Source: a virus. Taken from it: 64,000 nt of DNA. The DNA lies in IMG/VR virus record IMGVR_UViG_3300043811_000050, positions 1 through 64,000 of that record. One strand, 5' to 3'. Position numbers and translations under genes: made by a program. The notes beneath the pieces were generated by a model, which worked only from the letters and a program-made list of their open reading frames with translations, did not search any database and was not told the origin of the DNA. Shown here one piece after another: positions 7,838-16,475 of the stretch (the stretch's first letter is position 1; every line of letters begins with the position of its first letter).

Positions 7838-9117
7838 CTGCTCAGGTCCTACAAGAGTACCTCGTCTCACTTGGCTTCACCGTCAACCAGGCGCAGCTGC
7901 GCAGCTTCAGCGACGCGCTGAAGGGTACGGCGACGTCTGCCGCCAAGCTGGGGGCCGAGGTCGTGGCCACGAGCGTTTCGCTGACCGAGATGGTGAGCGC
8001 GGTGGCCAAGCAATTCGAAGACCTCTACTACATGAGCCAGCGCACGGGTTCCACAGTCACCAACTTGCAGGCGGTTAGCTTTGCTGCGACGCAGATAGGT
8101 GTTTCAGCAGATGAGGCCAAGGGTGCTATAGAGGGTTTTGCTTCGGCGATGCGTCGCCAGCCTGGCTTGCGCAATTTATTTGAAGGCGTTACTAAGCACA
8201 AGCTGACGGGCGATCCAGAAGTTGATATACGAACTTTTGTACGGTCTCAGCGTGGCGTTGCCGATTACATTGCTTTACAGTATGCAGATCAATTGCATAT
8301 TCCGGAGCATCTCTATTTGCAATATAAGAACAATAACAATCTTGAGCGAATGGAGGCTTCTAAAGCTGAGTACATCAAACGCTTGAAAGAGGCTAACCTT
8401 GATTATGGACCAGATGATCGTCGGTGGGTCGACTTTGAGAATACGCTCGGGCACCTCGCCAGTCAGTTTGGCATTGTTGGTAAACGCATTGCGGAGGATC
8501 TCCGACCGGAGATTCAGGGTGCTATTGAAGACCTCGATAAGATGGTTGGACGTTTTGGTCCAACGGATGTAACTAGCCAGGGTAAACTAGGTACCGCAGC
8601 TGGTTTGGCTGGAGGCGTTACGGCAGGTTCAGGAATAATGGCGGTTATAGGTAGAGTGCTTGGCTTTAGTGGCTGGAAAACAGGGCCGTATAGTTTAATA
8701 CCGATGATAATGCAGATGATAAAGGAGGATTCTGAAAATCCAGACCAACCGTTGAGGTCAGCTATACGCCAAGTGCTTGGCATTCACGATTATCATGAGC
8801 CAGCCATGTGGTCCCCGGGGGGCAGCTGGAAGCCTGGGACGGCCGCCTTTAGCAATCCTGAGAAGGGAGGGAGTGGCCTCCCGATGCCTCGTGGCTCGTT
8901 TACTATTCCCCAGGGTAACATAACTGCGGGAGACGTCGTTGGTGTCGATAGTGCTCCTGCCGTGGGTGCAAACAATTCGCGAACCAATACGATCAACGTC
9001 AGTCAAATCAACCATATGCCAAACGTCAAGAACGCTGCAGACGTTCAATATGAGATGAACGAGGCCAATAGGCGCATCGCTGATACCTTCAGAAGTCTCA
9101 GTCAGAAAATACAATGA
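7834..9117 (+). CDS. Tail tape measure protein
   Basis: 427 residues, GTG start overlapping the upstream stop. Directly follows the chaperone pair, as tape measures do. The N-terminus (VNQAQLRSFSDALKGTATSA) and MSQRTGSTVTNLQAVSFAAT are typical of phage tape measures with a tail-lysozyme-free core. A glycine-rich hydrophobic stretch lies at about residues 254-270 (GLAGGVTAGSGIMAVIG). Using about 0.15 nm per residue, the tail would be near 60-65 nm, a short contractile tail. The middle (about 8080-8800) uses much more AT-rich codons than the ends, suggesting exchange with another phage. Confidence 0.82.
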   Translation: MTAQVLQEYLVSLGFTVNQAQLRSFSDALKGTATSAAKLGAEVVATSVSLTEMVSAVAKQFEDLYYMSQRTGSTVTNLQAVSFAATQIGVSADEAKGAIEGFASAMRRQPGLRNLFEGVTKHKLTGDPEVDIRTFVRSQRGVADYIALQYADQLHIPEHLYLQYKNNNNLERMEASKAEYIKRLKEANLDYGPDDRRWVDFENTLGHLASQFGIVGKRIAEDLRPEIQGAIEDLDKMVGRFGPTDVTSQGKLGTAAGLAGGVTAGSGIMAVIGRVLGFSGWKTGPYSLIPMIMQMIKEDSENPDQPLRSAIRQVLGIHDYHEPAMWSPGGSWKPGTAAFSNPEKGGSGLPMPRGSFTIPQGNITAGDVVGVDSAPAVGANNSRTNTINVSQINHMPNVKNAADVQYEMNEANRRIADTFRSLSQKIQ

Positions 9118-9674
9118 GTCTTATACCTCTCGGCGTCTCCGTCGGCATCGCGGCCCTGGAGGGTCTGCTCAGCCCGGTGCTCATCCGCCCTCGCTCGATC
9201 GGCGGCTTCATTGCGGACGTGACCGTCGAGGAGAGCGCAGACGACGAAGTTGAGATCACGCAGATACCGGTTGAGAGCGGTGCCGCGGTCACTGACCATG
9301 CCTACAAGCGCCCGGCGCGGTTGACCATTCGAGCGGGCTGGTCGGACTCCTCGGCGCAGGCCGGCGGTAATCCGGTCTACGACCAGCAGGTCTATCAGGC
9401 GTTCCTGATGCTGCAGGCGTCACTCGTTCCGTTTCAGGTAATCACCGGCAAGCGCATCTACAACAACATGCTCGCGCGGCGTGTCAGCCAGACGACCAGC
9501 GAGAGCACCGAAAACGCGCTGATGATGACCGTCGAGTGCCAGGAGATTATCTTCGTCACGACCAGCACCACAACTGTTCCGCCGGCTGCGCAGCAGCAGA
9601 ATGCTGCCGCGACTGCGCCGGTCAATCCTGTTGGTCAAAAACCATTGCTACCCGCGCCGCTATTCAGGAGTTAA
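9114..9674 (+). CDS. Baseplate Dit-like protein
   Basis: 186 residues immediately after the tape measure, overlapping by four bases. The core IGGFIADVTVEESADDEVEI, then THIS-type hub contacts such as DHAYKRPARLTIRAGWS and the segment FQVITGKRIYNNML, match the Dit-like/GpP-type baseplate family. It would connect the distal tube end to the hub. The C-terminus is a Q/A/P-rich tail. Order tape measure, Dit-like protein, hub is conserved among myoviruses. Confidence 0.72.
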   Translation: MSLIPLGVSVGIAALEGLLSPVLIRPRSIGGFIADVTVEESADDEVEITQIPVESGAAVTDHAYKRPARLTIRAGWSDSSAQAGGNPVYDQQVYQAFLMLQASLVPFQVITGKRIYNNMLARRVSQTTSESTENALMMTVECQEIIFVTTSTTTVPPAAQQQNAAATAPVNPVGQKPLLPAPLFRS

Positions 9675-9676
9675 AG

Positions 9677-9739
9677 ATGTATGACATTGACAGGGCGATG
9701 GTCCTTGTAGCCGAGCTAGAGGGTGCGGAACATGAATGA
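9677..9739 (+). CDS. 20-residue ORF upstream of the MazG-like gene
   Basis: ATG 9677 is preceded by AGGAG at 9666-9670 and reads MYDIDRAMVLVAELEGAEHE before a TGA that overlaps the start region of the MazG-like gene. The good ribosome-binding site and the overlap suggest it is translated, possibly as a leader for coupling. Confidence 0.4.
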   Translation: MYDIDRAMVLVAELEGAEHE

Positions 9740-10022
9740 TTTTGAAGAGTACGTTAGCAAAAATTGGCGCGTGTGGGATGAGACTGGCCTCGTTAGTGCT
9801 GCGCTTGGCCTCGGTGGGTCGGTCGGCGAGTGTCAAGAGCGCGTCAATAAGCATATTCGCAGCATCACCGCAGCAATAAACGTTGACGCACTCAAGCTCG
9901 AATTGGGCGACGTTCTACACTACCTCGTTGTCTTGGCACAGTTCCATGGACTGACGCTCGCGGAAATCGCCGAGGCGAACATGCAGAAACTAGACAATCA
10001 ATATGAGAGGCGCCGTACGTGA
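9732..10022 (+). CDS. MazG-like nucleotide pyrophosphohydrolase
   Basis: 96 residues from ATG 9732 (a GTG at 9723 is also in frame). The single-domain MazG-like fold is suggested by ECQERVNKHIRSI followed by ALKLELGDVLHYLVVLAQF, which carries the acidic metal-binding ELGDVL motif. Such enzymes hydrolyse (d)NTPs or alarmones; phage copies are thought to lower ppGpp or clean nucleotide pools. Its location inside the baseplate operon is unusual and points to an inserted cargo gene expressed with late genes. Confidence 0.7.
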   Translation: MNDFEEYVSKNWRVWDETGLVSAALGLGGSVGECQERVNKHIRSITAAINVDALKLELGDVLHYLVVLAQFHGLTLAEIAEANMQKLDNQYERRRT

Positions 10023-10339
10023 CTCCGTACCTCATCCCGACACAGCCTCAGGCTCAGCAGATCCAGATCACGTTGGGCACCGTCGCCTATAATCTCGTCC
10101 TGCGCTGGAACGTGCCGAACGCGAGCTGGATGATGGACATCTTGGATGACAACGGCGACCAGATCGTCAGCGGCATTCCTGCGGTACCCGGCGAAGACCT
10201 GCTGACGCCATTCGCATATCTCGGCATCGGTGGCAGCGTCGGGGCAGGCGAGATACAGGTGCAGACGGCCAGCAACACGTTCGCGGTACCAACTTACGCC
10301 AACCTCGGTAGTGACGGCAATCTGTACTGGTTGCAATGA
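10019..10339 (+). CDS. Baseplate plug protein (Pam3 gp18-like)
   Basis: 106 residues, overlapping the MazG-like stop. The pattern LRWNVPNASWMMDILDDNGD, then GIPAVPGEDLLTPFAYLGIGG, is that of small baseplate proteins of the cyanophage Pam3 gp18 type (baseplate plug). They sit at the centre of simple contractile baseplates. Position between the Dit-like protein and the hub agrees with this role. Confidence 0.75.
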   Translation: MTPYLIPTQPQAQQIQITLGTVAYNLVLRWNVPNASWMMDILDDNGDQIVSGIPAVPGEDLLTPFAYLGIGGSVGAGEIQVQTASNTFAVPTYANLGSDGNLYWLQ

Positions 10340-10355
10340 TGCAAGGGGAGGTCCT

Positions 10356-10556
10356 ATGTCTAAAACCAAGATTGTAGTTGTGGTGACATCAGCTTTTATT
10401 AATTCAGATGGTGAGGCTGAACCGCACATTAAAACTGGACTCTTTTCTACAGAAGACGCGGCTAAGTCTTGGCTTGAGGGGGATGGAACGAAAGAAGAGG
10501 TCGACCATATCACGTATGCTCGGCACACCCATAGTCGCCTTCATGCGAAAGCTTAG
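10356..10556 (+). CDS. Small protein of unknown function
   Basis: 66 residues from ATG 10356, preceded by AAGGGGAGG. The sequence MSKTKIVVVVTSAFINSDGE and AEPHIKTGLFSTEDAAKSWL suggests a small alpha/beta fold. It is AT-rich and lies between two baseplate genes, like other cargo ORFs here. No function is recognised. Confidence 0.6.
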   Translation: MSKTKIVVVVTSAFINSDGEAEPHIKTGLFSTEDAAKSWLEGDGTKEEVDHITYARHTHSRLHAKA

Positions 10557-10607
10557 TCGGTCTATCGACGATAAGTTAAAAGTACCGTTGGCACAAGTAC
10601 CAGCCTA

Positions 10608-11651
10608 ATGGTCGACGCGCCCCCTAACCTCCCCGTCACGCTGCAGGCGCCTACGCCTCCGCCGAACTATCGCCAGTATCTGCGCAAGGTGGGGCTGGTG
10701 ATCTATAATAATTTGGCGGGAGTTCAAGGACCGACGCAGGGAGGGCCGCCGCTCGAATCCACGAATGCCAGCGGCATCGATGTCAGCAACATGCGCATCA
10801 CTTTCCAGGTGCGTCAGTTTGATACTGCGGTGCCTAATCTCGCGACGATTCGCGTGTACAACCTCAAGGATGAGACCGCTCTGAAGATACAGAAGGAGTT
10901 CCAGTACGTCGCGCTGCAGGCCGGATACGAGGGAGGCAACTACGGTCAAATATTCCAGGGCACCATCAAGCAGTTCAAGAAGGGGCGGGTCGACAACATC
11001 ACTACGTTCCTGGAGATGTTCTGCAGCGATGGCGACCAGGCGTGGAACTTCAACTACATCAATGCCGCTATTGCGGCCAATAGGACGTTTCAGCAGCAGG
11101 CTGATTTTATTCAGAATAAAATGAACCCAGATCTAAGCAACCCACAACCAGCACAGCTTCCCCAGGGAATCGGAGGTTTGACGCAGGCAAGAGGCCGCGT
11201 GCTGTTTGGCAATTCAGTAGCTAGTCTCAATGACATCGCATTGAGCACGAATACAACCTTCAAAATCGTCAATGGGCAGTTGATTTTTACGACAATGACT
11301 GGGTACGACCCCGGTGCTGTCATCCAGCTAAACGTCAAGACCGGCCTTGTGCTCGTACCTGAGGTCACGGATAACGGAATCATGGTCACTGCTCTTCTCA
11401 ATCCGTTTTTGAGATGTGGGCGGCGGGTGCAGATCAACAATCGCGATATCAATACGAACATTCTTACGGGCGCGGGTGCGCTGGTACAGCCGACCATTCT
11501 GGCATTCCCTGCCAGCACCGATGCAGATGGCTTCTACCGCGTCATTGTCGCCGACCATGAGGGCGACAGCCGCGGCGGGCCGTCGTGGTTCACTCGCATG
11601 ACCTGCTTAGCACTGACAAGTGAGGATGGTCAGGTGGCGACGGGGGGCTGA
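10608..11651 (+). CDS. Baseplate hub protein
   Basis: 347 residues. The region ISNMRITF-type strand (SGIDVSNMRITFQVRQFDTA) followed by VPNLATIRVYNLKDETALKI is typical of gpD/gp27-like hub proteins of simple contractile phages. The hub is a trimer that joins tube, spike and wedge. It lies before the spike gene, as expected, with a small ORF in between. No enzymatic motif is seen. Confidence 0.75.
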   Translation: MVDAPPNLPVTLQAPTPPPNYRQYLRKVGLVIYNNLAGVQGPTQGGPPLESTNASGIDVSNMRITFQVRQFDTAVPNLATIRVYNLKDETALKIQKEFQYVALQAGYEGGNYGQIFQGTIKQFKKGRVDNITTFLEMFCSDGDQAWNFNYINAAIAANRTFQQQADFIQNKMNPDLSNPQPAQLPQGIGGLTQARGRVLFGNSVASLNDIALSTNTTFKIVNGQLIFTTMTGYDPGAVIQLNVKTGLVLVPEVTDNGIMVTALLNPFLRCGRRVQINNRDINTNILTGAGALVQPTILAFPASTDADGFYRVIVADHEGDSRGGPSWFTRMTCLALTSEDGQVATGG

Positions 11652-11653
11652 CA

Positions 11654-11971
11654 GTGTTTCTCCACATTGGCGGACTCGTGTTCGACGCCACGCCCGAGCA
11701 GATTCAGAAGGTGATGAATCTGTACAACCGGCCAGGAACGCCGGGTGAGAAGCAGGCGGCAGAAGCAGCATTGCGGCGGATGGGCGTTGCGTCACGGTCT
11801 AAGAAGTATGAGGTCGAGGTTACTTTTGCTCAAGGAGGCAGATGGACCTGGGAAGGAGAAGCCTCCGATGAGTTAGACGCAGAACGCCAAGCCCGGGAAT
11901 ATTTTAAAAAGTATTTCAAGAAAGGAACTAAAATTCCTCAGTATCAGATGCAGCGAGCAAGGCGAATATAG
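11654..11971 (+). CDS. Small charged protein of unknown function
   Basis: 105 residues, GTG start at 11654. The first part is helical (ATPEQIQKVMNLYNRPGTPG) and the second has alternating aromatic and charged residues (KKYEVEVTFAQGGRWTWEGE). It shares no motif with baseplate proteins and may be another inserted cargo gene between hub and spike. Its stop overlaps the next start. Confidence 0.55.
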   Translation: MFLHIGGLVFDATPEQIQKVMNLYNRPGTPGEKQAAEAALRRMGVASRSKKYEVEVTFAQGGRWTWEGEASDELDAERQAREYFKKYFKKGTKIPQYQMQRARRI

Positions 11972-12798
11972 TGGACCGTCGCGAGCGAATGGGGGACCTG
12001 ACGCTGCTGTTCCAGGCAGCGCTGGACGGGCAGCAGTCGAACATCTGGACGGCACTGCCTGGATACTACATTGGTCCAGGCTCCAAGATCGGTACAGCGC
12101 AGGTGCAGATCACAGTGCAGGGGCGATTCCTCAACCAGGACGGTGAGACATGGGGGCCGTGGCAAAGCATCCAGCCGTGCCAGGACTGCCCGATCAGCTG
12201 GCCAGGCGGCAGCCGTGGCCGGCTGGTGTGGCCGTTGGCCACCGGCGACGAGGGCCTGATCGTGTTTGCTAGCCGGTGCATCGACAACTGGTGGCTGCAA
12301 GGTGGCCCGCAGCCTCCGGCCATGATTCGGATGCACGATCTCAGTGACGGCATCTTTATTCCGGGCATATTCAGCCAGCCTAATGCCCCCGCCGCCACGA
12401 CGCCACCCGCCAACATGCGGTTGACCAGTAATGATGGGCTGACCTACCTCGAGCTGAACGATGTTGGTCAGATCATTAACGTAGTGGCTCCGGGTGGCAT
12501 TAATCTCGACGGTCCAATGAACTTCACTGACAACGCCCAGCTCATGGGGAACGTGAAAATCACAGGCACCTTGGAGGTGACCGGCGCTGTCACCGCGGAC
12601 GCCGGAATGACCGTTACTGGCACTTTGGCTGCTAACGGGGGGGCTGCTGTCACAGGCGCGCTGACGGCTACCGGGGGCATTACTGCCGGCCAGGGCGGCG
12701 CCGACAGTGTGACGCTGCAGGGGCATACTCACTCGTACCAGGAGCCTACGGGCGCGAGCGCGCCGGCTCCGACTGCGGCGCCGAAGGCAGGAACATGA
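11971..12798 (+). CDS. Baseplate central spike protein (gpV/Gp138-like)
   Basis: 275 residues if started at GTG 11971; ATG 11989 (MGDLTLLFQAAL) is an alternative. The N-terminal half has an OB-fold layout (GTAQVQITVQGRFLNQDGET, LVWPLATGDEGLIVFASR) as in Gp138-type spikes. The C-terminal half is a series of short TGTLxVTGAVTA repeats forming a triple-stranded beta-helix. Near the end is LQGHTHSYQEP, the His-x-His pattern that binds iron at the tip of P2-type spikes. The tip punctures the outer membrane. Confidence 0.85.
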   Translation: MDRRERMGDLTLLFQAALDGQQSNIWTALPGYYIGPGSKIGTAQVQITVQGRFLNQDGETWGPWQSIQPCQDCPISWPGGSRGRLVWPLATGDEGLIVFASRCIDNWWLQGGPQPPAMIRMHDLSDGIFIPGIFSQPNAPAATTPPANMRLTSNDGLTYLELNDVGQIINVVAPGGINLDGPMNFTDNAQLMGNVKITGTLEVTGAVTADAGMTVTGTLAANGGAAVTGALTATGGITAGQGGADSVTLQGHTHSYQEPTGASAPAPTAAPKAGT

Positions 12799-13169
12799 GG
12801 GTCCGTGCTCTATCCGCGACTGGCGACTTCACCTGGGGCCAGGGCGGCGGCAACTACCTGGTCGACAGCCCGGCCGCCGTGGGCCAGCTGGTTGAAACTA
12901 CGCTGCAAATGTGGCAGGGTGAGTGGTTCCTTGATACGCTCTACGGCACCCCGTGGCTCCAGCAGATATTGGGCCAGTTCGGCGCCAAGAGCGTTGTGGA
13001 TATCATCATCCAGTCGGTTATCCTCAGCACCCAGCCAGCGGGATGCGTGACGCAGATAGTCGAGTACAGCTCGACGCTGAGCGGTAGGGCGCTGACCGTA
13101 CAGGCGACCATCGACACTCAGTTCAGTGCGGCTGGGCAGTCGACTACAGTGATCAACGTAGAGATATGA
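12795..13169 (+). CDS. Baseplate wedge protein, gp25/GPW-like
   Basis: 124 residues, overlapping the spike gene by four bases. The segment LVETTLQMWQGEWFLDTLYGTPWLQQILG and the order spike, gp25, gpJ are characteristic of the gp25-like wedge protein of contractile tails, which joins the wedge to the sheath and contains a lysozyme-like fold without activity. Length matches the family. Confidence 0.82.
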   Translation: MRVRALSATGDFTWGQGGGNYLVDSPAAVGQLVETTLQMWQGEWFLDTLYGTPWLQQILGQFGAKSVVDIIIQSVILSTQPAGCVTQIVEYSSTLSGRALTVQATIDTQFSAAGQSTTVINVEI

Positions 13170-13178
13170 AAGATAATA

Positions 13179-13367
13179 TTGGATCGTCAAAAACGATTCA
13201 TACGAGATGCTCCCGAGGTCCACGTAACCCAGCAAGGTTCGATGTGGAGGTATTATTATCTTCTCAAAGGTAAACTGCACCCGCACGAAATGTCCAAGCC
13301 CTACAAAACAAGACAAGAGGCTGAGATAGCTGGACGAATGAACACGGATAAACTGGACACAAAGTGA
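13179..13367 (+). CDS. Small protein between gp25 and gpJ genes, unknown
   Basis: The frame is open from TTG 13179 to 13367; an ATG at 13242 (MWRYYYLLKG) may be the real start. The C-terminal part KTRQEAEIAGRMNTDKLDTK is charged. The stop overlaps the gpJ-like start. A competing 35-codon ORF begins at ATG 13167 in another frame. The gene is AT-rich and looks like inserted cargo. Confidence 0.45.
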   Translation: MDRQKRFIRDAPEVHVTQQGSMWRYYYLLKGKLHPHEMSKPYKTRQEAEIAGRMNTDKLDTK

Positions 13368-14527
13368 CTATTCCCACTACCCAGATCACTTCTACCGGCG
13401 TCGTCGTTCCCGACTACGCCGACGTGCTCGCGGGCAGCCAGAACCTGTTCGGTTCCATCTATGGCGCCGACACGGTGCTGAATCCGAATACGCAGGACGA
13501 GCAGATGCTTGCCATCTTCGCGCAGGCCGTCTCCGCTCTCAACCAGCTCGCCGCCTCAGTCTACAATGCCTACTCGCCGGTCTACGCCCAAGGCGCTGGC
13601 CTCTCAGCGCTGGTGCTCATCAACGCGATCCGCCGGCTGGTGCCGACGTTCTCGACCTGCACCGTCACGCTGACTGGCACGGCGAATACCATCATTAACA
13701 ATGGCCAAGTTGGCGATAACCAGAACCTCAGCACGGTATGGAACCTGCCGCCGACCGTGACCATCGGGACCGGCGGTACCGTGACCGTTACTGCTACCTG
13801 TATCACACCGGGCGCTATCAACCTGAGCGCCGGTCAGCTCAGTGTCATTCTGACGCCGACGCTCAACTGGCAGTCGGTCACGAACGGATCAAACACGCCC
13901 GCAGTCGGATCGCCGGTCGAGAGCGATGCCGCGCTGCGCCAGCGCCAGGTGGTGAGCACGGCCGGGCCTGCTGTTACTCCGGCGGCATCGATCGCCGCAG
14001 CTGTTGCCAATGTGCCGGGCGTGACGAACGTGGCCTACGACAATAACGACACTGGATCGACGGACGGGAACGGAGTGCCGGGCCACACTATTTCAGTGAT
14101 CGTGGTCGGCGGCGCACAGTTAGACGTCGCTACCGCGATCTTCAACAAGAAGTCCGAGGGTACCGGCACCTACGGCAGCACCTCGCAAGTCGTAGTCGAC
14201 GAGAACGGTGTATCGGACACCATCAACTTCTACTATGCTTCGACGACTACGATCTCCGCAGTCTTTACCGTGACGCCGCTTACGGGGTACTCGCTCGCCA
14301 CGGCAGCGGCTATCCAGGCAGCGGCGCTGGCATATATCGAGGGGCTGGACATCGGCGAGCCCGTTGTCTATTTCACGCTTGCTGGCATCGCCACGCTGCA
14401 GGGTACTCAGTATGCCAGCCAATTCAAGCTCGAGTCCGTGACCCTAAACACGGGCACCTCCGACATCACCATCGCCTTCAACGCCATCGCCGTCTCCGCG
14501 ACGGCCGACCTGGTCGTAGTCAGCTAA
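13364..14527 (+). CDS. Baseplate J-like wedge protein (gp47/gpJ family)
   Basis: 387 residues with the usual opening TQITSTGVVVPDYADVLAGS, then QDEQMLAIFAQAVSALNQLA and the SPVESDAALRQRQVVSTAGP signature of baseplate_J proteins. It forms the wedge with gp25 and the DUF2612 protein. It starts at GTG 13364, overlapping the small ORF upstream. A strand-rich middle domain follows residue 90. Length is normal. Confidence 0.88.
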   Translation: MTIPTTQITSTGVVVPDYADVLAGSQNLFGSIYGADTVLNPNTQDEQMLAIFAQAVSALNQLAASVYNAYSPVYAQGAGLSALVLINAIRRLVPTFSTCTVTLTGTANTIINNGQVGDNQNLSTVWNLPPTVTIGTGGTVTVTATCITPGAINLSAGQLSVILTPTLNWQSVTNGSNTPAVGSPVESDAALRQRQVVSTAGPAVTPAASIAAAVANVPGVTNVAYDNNDTGSTDGNGVPGHTISVIVVGGAQLDVATAIFNKKSEGTGTYGSTSQVVVDENGVSDTINFYYASTTTISAVFTVTPLTGYSLATAAAIQAAALAYIEGLDIGEPVVYFTLAGIATLQGTQYASQFKLESVTLNTGTSDITIAFNAIAVSATADLVVVS

Positions 14528-15190
14528 ATGCCGCTCGATTACACTCAGCCACCGTTCCCGGACAACTGGCTGGCGCTCGTCACCAGCGAGTATAACCAGC
14601 AGCCGAACTTCATGGCGATGATGGCGGGGCTTCTGCAGCCGCTCGCTGACCTATATGCAACGATCGAATCGATACCTTCCCTGTTTGACCTCGACACCGC
14701 CGTAGGCGACCAGCTCGACAAGACAGGGCAATGGATCGGCGTCACACGGTACCTGTCCGAGCCGCTGACCGGCGTTTACTTCAGCTGGGGCATCGCGGGC
14801 GTCGGCTGGGGCCAAGGCGTGTGGCATGCTCCCGGCACGCCGACGACGGAGTTAGTGGCGCTCAATGACGCCGACTATCGCATCCTGCTCTACGCCACCG
14901 CGGCGGCGAACAATTGGGATGGCACTATCCCCGGCGCCTATGACGTGTGGAACACCTTGTTCGCCAGCACCGGGCTTACCCTGCTGATATTCGACTTCCA
15001 GGACATGACGATAGGGCTGGCGCTGGTCGGCTCCCCGACCGCGGTCCAGCAGGCGCTGTTCCAGGGCGGTTACCTGAACCTTGTGCCCGCAGGCGTAGGC
15101 GTCAGATGGTACGCCATAAACCCGACGCAACCATACTTCTACTGGGGCGTTTCAGGCTCTGGATGGGGCCAGGGCTACTGGCTAGGATGA
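14528..15190 (+). CDS. Baseplate wedge/tail protein, DUF2612 type
   Basis: 220 residues starting at the base after the gpJ-like stop. DLDTAVGDQLDKTGQWIGVT is the DUF2612 signature, and a tandem aromatic motif (YFSWGIAGVGWGQGVW near residue 78 and YFYWGVSGSGWGQGYW at the C-terminus) is repeated, suggesting two similar hairpins. The family follows gpJ and links the wedge to the tail fibre. Confidence 0.82.
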   Translation: MPLDYTQPPFPDNWLALVTSEYNQQPNFMAMMAGLLQPLADLYATIESIPSLFDLDTAVGDQLDKTGQWIGVTRYLSEPLTGVYFSWGIAGVGWGQGVWHAPGTPTTELVALNDADYRILLYATAAANNWDGTIPGAYDVWNTLFASTGLTLLIFDFQDMTIGLALVGSPTAVQQALFQGGYLNLVPAGVGVRWYAINPTQPYFYWGVSGSGWGQGYWLG

Positions 15191-15197
15191 GGAAAGC

Positions 15198-16415
15198 ATG
15201 ACCGCAGAAATCGACTATATTCCGTTTGCCAATACTCTTGTGCCTCCAGCGGTGATGCCTCTATCCAGCTATGCGACCATAGCCGCCAGCGGGCTGTCTG
15301 TGGAGTTGGCTGACCCTACTCAGGCCAATAGATCATGGCGCCAGAGCAGCATGTTCGCTGCCGCGCTGGCGAACATCATCAGCACGCAGCTCGGCGGTAT
15401 CAATGTTCTCGACGACGGCAACCTGACTACGCTCATCACTAACCTGACCGCCGCGCTGCAGACACTCGGTGCGAGCGGCATCAGTCTCGGGTTCAATGCA
15501 CCGGTCAACCTGTCGATAGGCGCCTCGGTCGGGTCCAACCAGCTGACCGTCAGCATCCTCGGTACCAACGGATCGGCGCCGAGCGCAACCAACCCCGTGA
15601 CCATTCCGTTCCGTGACAGCACCATCGCCAACGGCGAGCTGGTAGCGGAAACCGTAACGGCGGCTACAACCCTCGTCATAGCATCCGGCGACACCATGGG
15701 TGCCCCCAGCGGCGTTCCGTTCCGCTTGTGGGTGGTGGCGTTCAACAACGCCAGCACCGTCGCGCTCGGTCTCATCAATTGCTCAACACCGACGACACCG
15801 ATCTTCCCCCTTAACGAGGACGCTCCGCAGACCTCAGTCGCCTCTGGCTATAGCACGGCCGGCGTCTACTATACGACGAGTGTCGTCTCCGCCAAGTCAA
15901 TTCGCATCCTCGGCTACATGGAGTGGGGGTCCGGTCTGACGACTGCTGGCACCTGGGCGACTGGTCCCACTAAGATTCAGCTATTCGGCCCTGGCCAGCG
16001 CAAACCGGGGGAACCGGTTCAGGGTCCAATAATCGGCAGCGGAACTACCCAGGGGACAACGGGAACTGTGAGCGTGTTTTCTCCGTTCTCGAATCCCATC
16101 ACCGCCTCCATAACGCCAACTGCATCAATGAATTTCATTAGAGTCCGCGTGGACGGCGTTACTGAATCCAATGGGTCGGGAAGTGTGTACCAAATCGCTC
16201 GAGGATCAACCCTGATCGGAACTATTCAGGCAGCTGATGGTGCGCTCATCTCGATCTCCGTGCCCGCCCTGGATGCGCCTGGTGTCGTTACGTCGGTTAC
16301 CTATCAATTATACGGTAAGCCAACATCCGGAAGTGGTCCCACTTTGTTCCCGTACACGAACGCCGGGGCGTTATCAACCGGAGGTCAGATCGAACTGGTG
16401 GAACTCATGGGGTAA
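15198..16415 (+). CDS. Tail fibre / collar-type protein
   Basis: 405 residues directly downstream of the DUF2612 gene. The N-terminus (YIPFANTLVPPAVMPLSSYA) and the following SWRQSSMFAAALANIISTQL match the start of many phage tail proteins that follow the baseplate wedge. The rest is beta-rich with Gly, Ser and Thr and has no catalytic motif. It ends GQIELVELMG. Probably fibre or fibre-attachment; receptor specificity cannot be read. Confidence 0.65.
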   Translation: MTAEIDYIPFANTLVPPAVMPLSSYATIAASGLSVELADPTQANRSWRQSSMFAAALANIISTQLGGINVLDDGNLTTLITNLTAALQTLGASGISLGFNAPVNLSIGASVGSNQLTVSILGTNGSAPSATNPVTIPFRDSTIANGELVAETVTAATTLVIASGDTMGAPSGVPFRLWVVAFNNASTVALGLINCSTPTTPIFPLNEDAPQTSVASGYSTAGVYYTTSVVSAKSIRILGYMEWGSGLTTAGTWATGPTKIQLFGPGQRKPGEPVQGPIIGSGTTQGTTGTVSVFSPFSNPITASITPTASMNFIRVRVDGVTESNGSGSVYQIARGSTLIGTIQAADGALISISVPALDAPGVVTSVTYQLYGKPTSGSGPTLFPYTNAGALSTGGQIELVELMG

Positions 16416-16421
16416 TTGCGT

Positions 16422-16436
16422 TATAACACTGTTATA
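16422..16436 (+). promoter_or_regulatory. Inverted repeat upstream of the lysis genes
   Basis: TATAACA-C-TGTTATA is a perfect inverted repeat with 7-base arms in the 60-base gap between the fibre and the holin-like gene. It is followed by TATGAT at 16446-16451, a possible -10 element without a clear -35. This may be an operator for separate control of lysis. Confidence 0.4.
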
Positions 16437-16475
16437 TAGTGGGCTTATGATACAATTCAAAAAGGAGCTGTAGCA

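Noticed and set aside
11944-12732. 262-codon - strand ORF opposite the spike gene
   Set aside because: The + strand gene has clear spike motifs; the antisense frame has none.
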